DNA of 64,000 bases from Paenibacillus chondroitinus NBRC 15376 (GTDB lineage Bacteria; Bacillota; Bacilli; Paenibacillales; NBRC-103111): the NCBI RefSeq assembly GCF_004000765.1, contig NZ_BILW01000002.1, forward strand, positions 1 to 64,000, in the 5' to 3' direction. This document shows, piece after piece, positions 45,538 through 53,321 of this stretch. The position numbers were made by a program, and so were the translations under genes. Position 1 is the stretch's first letter. Each line of letters opens with the position of its first letter. Under the pieces are notes generated by a model. That model did not search any database, had not been told where the DNA came from, and saw nothing but the letters and a program-made list of their open reading frames with translations.

Positions 45538-47100
45538 GTGTTCAAACAATTATTCGGAAGAAGACGCATGTCTCACAGCAGCATTACGAAATCTCAAGCA
45601 AAATCTTCATCATCAGACCAAACCAAAGTCATGCTGCCGACTCTGTTGGATAACTTGAATACCATTAGAACGCTGCTTCATCAACCCAGCGACCTCATTA
45701 TCAGAAAGTTTACGGTTGGCCAGGAAGAGTACCCTTGCGCAATCGTTTGCATTGATGGCCTTGTAGATACAACGCTCGTTAACGAGCAGCTCATTAATCC
45801 GATGCTTCATTCCGCCTTACAACCTGTAGGCTCAGCCATGGAGCTTTTAAACATCTTAACGCAGCAGGTTTTAACTAGCTTCGAAATCGAAACCGGTGAA
45901 CTTCTGGACGAGGCACTCTTAGAGATCCTGTCCGGAAACACATTGATTTTACTGGATAATCTATCTCAATACATTATTGTTACGAGCAGCGGCTGGAAAT
46001 CCAGAGCTATCGAAGAACCGCAGACAGAATCCATCATTCGCGGACCACGAATCGGTTTCACCGAAGATTTACGAACAAATACCGCGCTGCTTAGAAGACG
46101 CATAAAGGAAACCAATCTTGTTTTTGACACTTATCAAATCGGCCGAAGAGCCAGAAGAAAAGTCATTGTCACGTATATCGCCGATATCGTCCATCCGGAT
46201 CTAGTGAAGGAAGTTGTACGGCGCATCAATAGTATCGATATGGACGATATTGAAGGTTCCGGTTATTTGGAGCAATGGATCACCGATAGCTTTCTAAGCC
46301 CGTTCCCTGTCATTTTGAATACAGAACGGCCTGATAAAGTTTCCGGAGCCCTCCTCCAGGGACGCGTAGCCATTTTAGTTGACGGTGATCCATTTGCCCT
46401 CATTTTGCCGATTACATTTTCCTCCAGCTTACAATCACCTGAGGATTATTATCAAAACTGGCTGATTTCTACGCTGACTCGGATTCTGCGGCTCATATCA
46501 GCCTTCATTGCCACATTCCTGCCTGCTCTCTATATTGCATTGCTTGAATTTCATCATGGGATGATTCCTTCCAAGCTCGCTTTTTCTATCGCCGGGGCGC
46601 GGGAAGGTGTACCTTTTCCAGCGGTTATTGAAGCCTTCGTTATGGAATTCACGTTGGAGCTGCTTCGAGAAGCAGGTCTCCGTCTGCCTAAGCCCATTGG
46701 GCAAACAATTGGGATTGTAGGAGGTTTAGTTATTGGAGAATCCGCGGTAGCAGCCGGCATGGTAAGTCCCGTTATGGTTATCGTGGTTGCCGTCACGGCC
46801 ATTGCCTCTTTCTCCCTGCCCTCCTACTCATTTGCCATTTCCTTGCGCGTCATGCGGTTCGGCATCATGCTCTTCGCGGCATTTCTTGGACTCTACGGAA
46901 TCATTCTGGCTTATATCATGATCAACATTCATATCGTTAATCTGAAAAGCTTTGGAATCCCGTACTCTACACCGTTTGCACCTATGTTCATTCGTGACTG
47001 GAAGGATCTCGTCCTGCGTGCCCCTCTTCACTTCATGAAAAAGCGGCCGCAAATGCTCCAAACCAACAATGACGACAGAATGAAAACCAAGGAGAAATAA
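45538..47100 (+). CDS. GerA-type spore germination receptor, A subunit
   Basis: The 520-residue protein has a hydrophilic N-terminal domain of about 300 residues, the GerA membrane domain with five or more segments, and the family blocks LIDGL-like CIDGLVDTTL, RGPRIGFTEDLRTNTALLRRRIK and GQTIGIVGGLVIGESAV. It sits in the spore inner membrane and senses nutrients with the B and C subunits. The frame is open from 45493, but GTG at 45538 carries GGAGGG six bases upstream and begins with the family-like FKQLFGRRR, so I prefer it. Confidence 0.92.
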   Translation: MFKQLFGRRRMSHSSITKSQAKSSSSDQTKVMLPTLLDNLNTIRTLLHQPSDLIIRKFTVGQEEYPCAIVCIDGLVDTTLVNEQLINPMLHSALQPVGSAMELLNILTQQVLTSFEIETGELLDEALLEILSGNTLILLDNLSQYIIVTSSGWKSRAIEEPQTESIIRGPRIGFTEDLRTNTALLRRRIKETNLVFDTYQIGRRARRKVIVTYIADIVHPDLVKEVVRRINSIDMDDIEGSGYLEQWITDSFLSPFPVILNTERPDKVSGALLQGRVAILVDGDPFALILPITFSSSLQSPEDYYQNWLISTLTRILRLISAFIATFLPALYIALLEFHHGMIPSKLAFSIAGAREGVPFPAVIEAFVMEFTLELLREAGLRLPKPIGQTIGIVGGLVIGESAVAAGMVSPVMVIVVAVTAIASFSLPSYSFAISLRVMRFGIMLFAAFLGLYGIILAYIMINIHIVNLKSFGIPYSTPFAPMFIRDWKDLVLRAPLHFMKKRPQMLQTNNDDRMKTKEK

Positions 47101-47103
47101 AGA

Positions 47104-48213
47104 ATGAAATCTTTTGAATACGGGGATAAAGAGATCAGCTCTTTAGATATTTCGATTACCGTAACTTCGATGATTATCGGGGTTGGCATTCTGATGCTCC
47201 CACGTGAATTAGCCAAAACCGTCAATGGCTCGGACGGTTGGATATCTATGCTCGCAGCAGGCACACTTGCCATTGGGGTCGGATGGATACTCGCCAAAAT
47301 TGCTACGCATTTTAGCACACAAGGCTATTACGTCTATGCTTCTGCTGCGGTCACAAAGCCCCTTGCCTTTGCTGCCGTTTTATTGCTTTCGCTTTATTTT
47401 TTATCCTTTTGCGCTTACGAAGTCAGGGCTATCGCCAATATTGCCAAACAATACTTATTTGAAACAACGCCTGTTGAGGTCATTGCCTTTGCTTTCTTGA
47501 TGGTAAACGTGTATGCCGTTAGCGGCAGCCGCGTAGGTCTAATTCGTTTAAATATCTTATTCATTCCGATCGTACTCTTAATCGCCGTGCTCGTTCTTCT
47601 CTGCAGCCTTGGTATGGTCGATCTGAAAGAACTAAAACCTTTTTTCACCACGAATTGGAAATCGTTAGCCGCTGCAACGAAAACGACCGCTTTTTCACTT
47701 TTGGGTTTTGAAGTCGTCCTGTTCTATATTACAATGATGAACCGACCGAAAGATGCCCCAAAAGCTGTAGCCATCGGTGTTCTTATTCCTCTCGTGTTAT
47801 ATACGGCCATCTATCTTGTCTGTGTAGGTGTTTTTTCACAGCTCGCACTGCCGGAAATCACTTATCCTGCTGTTGAGCTTGCTAAGGAAATGCAGATCCC
47901 TGGCGAATTCTTTGAACGGTTTGAATCCATATTTTTTACGATTTGGATCATGGCTGTCTTTACGACAACTGTTATGGCCTATGATTGTACGATTTATGGA
48001 CTTCGCTCTTTGTTTCCCAAACCAAAGCACAGAACATGGGTATTTATCCTCAGCCCGATCATCTATTTGTTGTGTATGTATCCGAAAAATCTCTCAGATT
48101 TTAGTAAAATGAGCACCTTTATCAGTTACGAAGGACTCCTGGTGAGCATTCTGTTTCCAATACTCATTCATATGGTTGCCAAGCTTCGAGGAGTGAAGAG
48201 CGATGCTTCCTAG
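47104..48213 (+). CDS. GerA-type spore germination receptor, B subunit (permease-like)
   Basis: A 369-residue APC-superfamily membrane protein with about ten hydrophobic segments. The start (ISSLDISITVTSMIIGVGILMLPRELA) is typical of GerAB/GerKB proteins, which bind the germinant amino acid. It starts three bases after the A subunit stop, with AAGGAG in the end of that gene, and overlaps the C subunit by 11 nt. Ligand specificity cannot be read from the sequence. Confidence 0.93.
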   Translation: MKSFEYGDKEISSLDISITVTSMIIGVGILMLPRELAKTVNGSDGWISMLAAGTLAIGVGWILAKIATHFSTQGYYVYASAAVTKPLAFAAVLLLSLYFLSFCAYEVRAIANIAKQYLFETTPVEVIAFAFLMVNVYAVSGSRVGLIRLNILFIPIVLLIAVLVLLCSLGMVDLKELKPFFTTNWKSLAAATKTTAFSLLGFEVVLFYITMMNRPKDAPKAVAIGVLIPLVLYTAIYLVCVGVFSQLALPEITYPAVELAKEMQIPGEFFERFESIFFTIWIMAVFTTTVMAYDCTIYGLRSLFPKPKHRTWVFILSPIIYLLCMYPKNLSDFSKMSTFISYEGLLVSILFPILIHMVAKLRGVKSDAS

Positions 48214-49405
48214 AAAAGTTCTCTGCACGCTGTATCTTGGCTGCACGTTGTTGCTGCTGACAGGATGCTGGGACCGTGTGGAAATTAATCAACGGGGGTT
48301 CGTTGTTGGAGTCGCCATCGACAAACCCGAGGGAGATAACGGAAAAAATCAATACAAAGGTACCTATCAAATGATAGTGCCCGGCGGACTAAAACAAAGC
48401 AGCGGGAGTACCACCGGACAAGGCAACAGCATGAATCCTCATGCCGGACAGGCTTATTTCAATATCTCAACAACAGAAAACTCGATGCCGGCTGTTGCTG
48501 CAAGAATAGCAGGCAGAACAAGCCGATCTCCTTATTTTGAACACTTGAGAATCATCATCATTTCTAGTGATGTGGCGAAAAACAAAGCCAACCTTCCCAA
48601 TGTGCTTGATTTTTTTCTGCGAAACAGCGAAATGCGGCGTGGTGTTCAAATTTTAATCGCAGATGGGAAAGCTTCGGATGTCCTCGGCATTTACCCAAAC
48701 AATGAATCAACGCCAATTGATTATATCTCCTCCATCGCCAAAAACAATCAAAAAACGAATTTCATGCTGCCTGAATCGAGGATTGGCGATGTGCACGAAT
48801 ATTTAATCAAAAATGAAAGCTTTGTTCTACAAACAATTAAAAAGGAAGACGGAGGAGTGACCCTAAATGGAAGTGCCTTATTCGATGGAACAACCAAGCA
48901 ATTACTCGGCTTCCTAACGGGAGAAGAAACGCAAGGATTAAACTTTATTACACAGCGAGTGAAAGGCGGGATCATTGAATCTCACATCGATGATCAAGTC
49001 GTAGGCTTTAAAGTGGAACGCTCAAATAGAAAGTTTTATGTCCAACAAACGAGTCCGGGACATATGAAATTTACGATTAAGATCATAGTCGAAGGCACTC
49101 TTGACAAATCCATCACCAACATCGATCCTTCTGAAGGAAAAACCGTAGAAGCACTTGAGAAAAGCTTGCAAGATAAACTGGCCTCCACAACCAATAAGAC
49201 GATCAAAAAATTGCAGCATTCCTACAAAAAAGACGCTCTGGGCCTCGGCCCCTATCTATTTCAGAATCATTATAAAATGTGGAAGCCCATTGCGGAGAAT
49301 TGGGATAACGGAGAAAATTTGTTTTCCCAAGCAGAAGTCGACGTGCAGACCAAAGTGATTATCCGCCGTATCGGCAATATTTTCGAATCAACGAAGGAGC
49401 AATAA
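48203..49405 (+). CDS. GerA-type spore germination receptor, C subunit (Ger(x)C lipoprotein)
   Basis: The 400-residue protein has a lipoprotein signal ending in LLTGC followed at once by WDRVEINQRGFVVGVAID, the hallmark of the Ger(x)C family. The lipid-anchored domains face the spore cortex side and complete the receptor. The gene overlaps the B gene by 11 nt and is followed three bases later by a small fourth gene. Confidence 0.94.
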   Translation: MLPRKVLCTLYLGCTLLLLTGCWDRVEINQRGFVVGVAIDKPEGDNGKNQYKGTYQMIVPGGLKQSSGSTTGQGNSMNPHAGQAYFNISTTENSMPAVAARIAGRTSRSPYFEHLRIIIISSDVAKNKANLPNVLDFFLRNSEMRRGVQILIADGKASDVLGIYPNNESTPIDYISSIAKNNQKTNFMLPESRIGDVHEYLIKNESFVLQTIKKEDGGVTLNGSALFDGTTKQLLGFLTGEETQGLNFITQRVKGGIIESHIDDQVVGFKVERSNRKFYVQQTSPGHMKFTIKIIVEGTLDKSITNIDPSEGKTVEALEKSLQDKLASTTNKTIKKLQHSYKKDALGLGPYLFQNHYKMWKPIAENWDNGENLFSQAEVDVQTKVIIRRIGNIFESTKEQ

Positions 49406-49408
49406 GCC

Positions 49409-49594
49409 ATGTGGTCAACTTTTTTAGGCTTAATGCCTTCCGGCCTGGTCTTGATCTGTACAATCCTTTCTTTTGTTGTACCACTCGGTACATATCTGAT
49501 CAATCAACTCCTTCACAAAAACGGAGACCCGCCATGGAAGCAGCAGAACGAAACAGCTCAGCAGCAATCGAAGCCCCCGGAGGCCAAGACTTAA
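49409..49594 (+). CDS. Small membrane protein at the end of the ger operon (possible D subunit)
   Basis: This 61-residue protein has a strong ribosome binding site (GAAGGAG), begins three bases after the C subunit stop, and contains one or two membrane-spanning stretches (FLGLMPSGLVLICTILSFVVPLGTYLI) and a polar Gln/Lys/Pro tail. Small D subunits that tune germination are known beside some Bacillus ger operons and have this size; the match is by position and character only. Its stop lies just four bases from the convergent comEC remnant, leaving no room for a terminator. Confidence 0.75.
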   Translation: MWSTFLGLMPSGLVLICTILSFVVPLGTYLINQLLHKNGDPPWKQQNETAQQQSKPPEAKT

Positions 49595-49598
49595 AACA

Positions 49599-51350
49599 TT
49601 AAGGCAAGACGATTTTCGTACGCGAAAATAGCCCATCTTTGCGAACTTCCAACTGAACCTCTCCCATCCGATCTGTTCGAAATACGTGTGAACCAAAATT
49701 TCTTAACCGCTCTATGACATCGGGCGCAGGATGGCCGTATAGATTTCCAACTCCTACTGAAATCACAGCCGTTCGGGGCTGCCAATAATCCAGCCACTCC
49801 TGCGAAGTAGAGTATTTGCTGCCGTGGTGCGCTATTTTCAGAACATCGAGTCGGCCCTGCTCCTCTTTGTTTTCTTTCAGACGACTCAGAAGGGCCAGCT
49901 CCGAATTTTTTCCCATGTCTCCTGTAAAAAGCCACTTCGTTCCCATCATTTCCAGCTGGAGTACAATAGAATACTCATTCTGTTCCTTCACAACCTCAAC
50001 ATGATCCACTGTTTCTGAAAAAGGATACAAAGCCCGCAGTCGGGTCACAGGATCGATCTGAATCCATCCGCCTTGCTCCCCGGCAAGTATCGGGATTTTG
50101 CGATCTAGAGCAGTTTGGAATAGTTTTTCTATGCCATTATTCGGATTGTAGGTACCATTGAACATAAATTGCTTAACAGGAATTTGTTCCATAACAGCCT
50201 GAAGCCCTCCACTGTGGTCGGTATCTTCGTGAGACAGCACCAGCATATCCAATTGATGGACACCACGCTTTTTAAGCAAAGGAACCAGCAGTTTTCTCCC
50301 TACTTCATAAGGATCTTTTCTTGTTTTCCAACCTTCGCCGGCCTTGCTGAACGAAATTGTGCCTCCGCCATCTATCAGAAGATTTCGCCCATACGGCGTT
50401 CGAATAAAGATGGCATCCCCTTGCCCCACATCTATAAATTGAACAAGTCCGGTTCTCTCCAGTCTGTCAGGGGAATAGCCGATCCATAATAGGACAAGGA
50501 ACCCCCCTACGGCAAGCCATAACCCTACCGCGTATTTCGCTCCACCTCTGTCTTGTAAACTTTCCAGCCTAATCGGGGGCTCATCCATATTGCCGAGCAT
50601 GCAGCGCCTCCATAACCCATAAATCCCAATCAACAGCAGATAATAAAAAGCAATCCACGGCAAGCTTGGGGTGGGCCAGATCTGTTTGAATAGGGATAAC
50701 TGCTGCAGCTTGTCTGTCACCCAAAAAATTGCATCATTCAACCACGAAATGAACCACCCTATTCCTTGGCCAGCCGGCAAATACAATAGTCCCGCAACGA
50801 CCGCCACAATACCAGCAGGAAATACAGCTAAACTGATAACAGGCACCAGAACGGCATTCGCCAGCCAGGAAAGCAAGGAAAATTGATTGAAATAATAGAT
50901 GGAAACAGGAAAGGAAACGAATTGCGAAACAAGGGTTATTGACGCTGTGTTTCTTAAGACGGAGGAAGTTATCCAACCTTTAAGCAAATCATTTACACGC
51001 TGTACGCCAAGAATGAGTCCGAGAGTAACCAGAAAAGAAAGCTGAAAGCTGACATCCAGCAAGAAATACGGATTCCACACCAGCATGACCCAAGCCACGA
51101 TTGCCATGCTGTGCAGCACATCCTTCGTTACTCCTTTTCTTGCCGCGTACAGCGCCACCATGGCCATCAATCCAGCCCTTACAATGGAAGGAGATGCACC
51201 CGTAAGCAGTATGTAGAAGGGCAGCAGCCAAAAGCATTGTAAGCCCCCAAAAAGATTGAAAAAATTGTTTCCGGTAACCCGCGTCACATCAAGGGCGTTG
51301 CCAGTAATGTTGATACAATAATTGCAAATTAAATGATATTTCTTATACAA
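49599..51350 (-). pseudogene. comEC: 5'-truncated comEC (DNA-uptake channel), disrupted by an inserted element
   Basis: The 3' two thirds of comEC are intact: the competence transmembrane domain (from FWLLPFYILLTGASPSIVRAGL onward) and the metallo-beta-lactamase-like domain (VQFIDVGQGDAI, LSHEDTDHSGG, IAHHGSKYS) to the normal end. The first 240 or so residues, with the OB-like DUF4131 domain and the HLLAISGLH-type motif of the family, are absent. Comparable residues start at about 51307; further upstream the frame (to 51350) reads into AT-rich sequence of the adjoining element and ends in junction-made residues. A functional uptake channel is therefore unlikely unless the 5' half is rejoined. 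The missing part should lie beyond the right edge. Confidence 0.85.
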
Positions 51351-51370
51351 ATTCGCAGATAAATTGAGAA
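51308..51370. repeat. Candidate transposon end with repeated transposase-binding motifs
   Basis: Two related motifs follow the TGT terminus: ATACAATAATTGCAAATTAA (51313 on) and ATACAAATTCGCAGATAAAT (51345 on), both continuing with TGA. Spacing is 32 bases. Arrays of such motifs are typical where TnsB-like transposases bind. Confidence 0.5.
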
Positions 51371-51427
51371 TTCTTTTTTATTACCAAAAAACTTGATAAT
51401 TTACGAAAAAAAAATCATAAATGCTGA

Positions 51428-51470
51428 GAAAAACTTTTTCATTACCATGATAATGAAAAAGTTTTTTTGT
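51428..51470. terminator. Bidirectional terminator at the element's left end
   Basis: AAAAACTTTTTCATTA-CCATGA-TAATGAAAAAGTTTTTTT: very long stem with A and T runs. It would insulate element genes from the ger/comEC side. Confidence 0.85.
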
Positions 51471-51500
51471 ATTTCTATGTTTATTTTCACCAATTAACGG

Positions 51501-51524
51501 AAATGCTGCTAGCTAGCAGCATTT
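51501..51524. repeat. Perfect 24-base palindrome
   Basis: AAATGCTGCTAG/CTAGCAGCATTT is an uninterrupted inverted repeat, about 34 bases before the first element gene. With no loop it fits a dimeric protein site (autoregulation) better than a terminator, though TTTT follows. Confidence 0.75.
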
Positions 51525-51557
51525 TAACAAAGCAAAAAAACAAAAGGAGTTACTAAA

Positions 51558-51770
51558 GTGAAAAATGAAACCAAGATTCTGACCAGTTTGTTGATAACAA
51601 GAAAAGAAAGAATTACGAGTACATATAAGGAACTTGAACTTGTAGTTCAAAATCTAGAACTTTTTATTAAAAGTTCTGAGCAAGTCGGTGACTCTAGTCC
51701 AATTGTTTCAATTGCTTTAAGATACTTGAAGAGGTATCAGGTTGAGAGGTTGAAAAAGTTGTTCACCTAG
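51558..51770 (+). CDS. Small helical protein, 70 residues (paralogue of the 56-residue protein at 52510)
   Basis: GTG start with AAGGAG at eight-base spacing. The protein is almost wholly helical and charged; the segment LELVVQNLELFIKSSEQVG and the C-terminal RYLKRYQVERLKKLF match the protein encoded at 52510-52680. Family and function are unknown. It is the first gene from the element's left end and is followed by an HNH-like gene. Confidence 0.7.
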   Translation: MKNETKILTSLLITRKERITSTYKELELVVQNLELFIKSSEQVGDSSPIVSIALRYLKRYQVERLKKLFT

Positions 51771-51822
51771 TCCTCCTTAGTTCAATACACTCAGCCCAAA
51801 AATACAAAGGTGGTTAGTTTTT

Positions 51823-52494
51823 GTGCAAATATTACATAAAAAAAGGGCAAATAGCCCATATCGTGTTGTCGGTAGTAAACTTCAAAAACGGTGTTCAATG
51901 TGTAGAGCTTACAAGCCACTTAACCGAAAAAACTTTTATTCGAATACGAAAGGAAGTGGCGGTGTTTATGGATTTAATTCGAGATGCAAAGTTTGTACAT
52001 CCAAAGTAACTGCTGAGAAAATGAAGAAAAACAAGTTTTATGCACTGGCAGTATCGGCAAGAAGTAGGTACAAAAAAAGTGAAGAATCGTTTAAATGCCT
52101 ACCTGCTGCTGAACTGGCAACTTATTTAGAAGAACTATACTTTGCCCAAAAGGAAAAATGTTTTTATACTGACGTGGAAATGGATTGGAATGTAAAAGGT
52201 CCTAAATCTTTTTTTCATATGTCAGTCGAAAGGCTCGATCCTGAAAAGGGGTATACAAAAGGAAATATCGTGCTGTGTATTTGGTTAATAAATCTCGTTA
52301 AGTCAAACCGTAATTTGGGAGAATTCATTGATTCATTCAAATGGGTAATTTCAAAAAAACAAGCGATTTCAAATTGTATGAAACGTGCAAATGAAAATGA
52401 CTCACTTGTTCAGCTCGGTTTGGACTTTACAAGTTCATTAAAAGCATTGACTACTGAGTCGATATCATTTCAGCAAGCTTGCTTAACAACCTAG
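51823..52494 (+). CDS. Putative HNH-type endonuclease with N-terminal zinc-ribbon
   Basis: The 223-residue protein begins with a four-cysteine motif (RCSMCRAYKPL, NSRCKVCTS) and has an HNH-like block in the middle: CFYTDVEMDW, then SVERLDPEKGYTKGNIVLC, the pattern of phage-type HNH enzymes in which the motif ends with KGN and a following asparagine-rich helix (WLINLVKSNRNL). The first histidine of a classic HNH is not obvious (FFHMSVERLD is the best candidate). GTG at 51823 has AAAGGTGG upstream. It is flanked by two small paralogues, suggesting one operon. Confidence 0.65.
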   Translation: MQILHKKRANSPYRVVGSKLQKRCSMCRAYKPLNRKNFYSNTKGSGGVYGFNSRCKVCTSKVTAEKMKKNKFYALAVSARSRYKKSEESFKCLPAAELATYLEELYFAQKEKCFYTDVEMDWNVKGPKSFFHMSVERLDPEKGYTKGNIVLCIWLINLVKSNRNLGEFIDSFKWVISKKQAISNCMKRANENDSLVQLGLDFTSSLKALTTESISFQQACLTT

Positions 52495-52509
52495 GAGGGA
52501 AATAATAAA

Positions 52510-52680
52510 ATGGAACTAGAAAGACTGGAGCGTATAGTTCAGAACCTAGAACGGCACATTACAATGCTAGAACAAATTGGCGAGGAGTACCCAGAAGAGT
52601 TAGCCATCAATAGAATTATTTTAAGGAAGATGAAGGCGAAGAGACTGAAGAAATTATTGCTTGATCTCGGTAATAGTTAG
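52510..52680 (+). CDS. Small helical protein, 56 residues (paralogue of the 70-residue protein at 51558)
   Basis: ATG at 52510 has AGGAGGG ten bases upstream and follows the HNH-like gene by 15 bases. The product, beginning MELERLERIVQNLERHI and ending in KAKRLKKLLLDLGNS, shares VQNLE, EQ(V/I)G, a central proline and RLKKL with the protein at 51558. A coiled-coil or helical hairpin is likely. Function is unknown. Confidence 0.7.
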   Translation: MELERLERIVQNLERHITMLEQIGEEYPEELAINRIILRKMKAKRLKKLLLDLGNS

Positions 52681-52703
52681 ATGCAAGATAATGTCAAGCA
52701 AAA

Positions 52704-52958
52704 ATGAAGATCAACAAGAAGCATATCATAAGCATGGCATGTTCATTTTTAGAAAAATGGTGGAAGCAAAGAGATGAAATTATACTCATTCATTTTATCG
52801 ATTGCTGTAGACGACTTGGTTCTCCAAGTCGTCCTGTCACCGAATTTGGACTCGTGATGTTACGTGAATGGTTTATAAGCCGAGGCGATAATTATACCCG
52901 CGTTAAGCGGTTTTTCGTAGAGATCAATCTAAATCAGGACGTCGTTGAAAAAAGTTGA
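52704..52958 (+). CDS. Hypothetical protein, 84 residues
   Basis: Codon use looks coding and the frame follows the small genes closely, but no clear ribosome binding site precedes ATG 52704. The product (FLEKWWKQRDEIILIHF, VTEFGLVMLREWFISRGDNYTRVKRFF) is helical and basic. No family was recognised, and the gene may not be expressed. Confidence 0.4.
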   Translation: MKINKKHIISMACSFLEKWWKQRDEIILIHFIDCCRRLGSPSRPVTEFGLVMLREWFISRGDNYTRVKRFFVEINLNQDVVEKS

Positions 52959-53321
52959 ACTACTTGGATTTTGAATACTATCTCATCGTTAATGGTAAAT
53001 TCCAATTTGGTTCAATCATCCCAGATAAAGATTTCATCAAGCCGCCGTATGCTCCCCTTTAAAGCATCCGTATTTTTTGTCTTCTTCATTTAACCCCTTG
53101 TAGCTTCACGCATCCGCTTGACTACAAATATCGTAAAGGAGGATTTTATTTGCAGTAAACGCACAAAAGGACGCGATTTATGGAGATAATAAAAATCCCG
53201 ATTGAAAATTCGGATACATATGCGTAGATTTACATGAATCTTTTGAACTAGTTTCTTTTTTACAACCAAACTCTTCCATGATAAGATATTCATAGTTTCC
53301 AAGTAATGGGAGGTTGTTCAT
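52959..53321. other. Intergenic region before the DUF262 gene
   Basis: These 363 bases contain no plausible gene on either strand. They probably hold the promoter of the DUF262 gene; nothing else was recognised. Confidence 0.5.
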
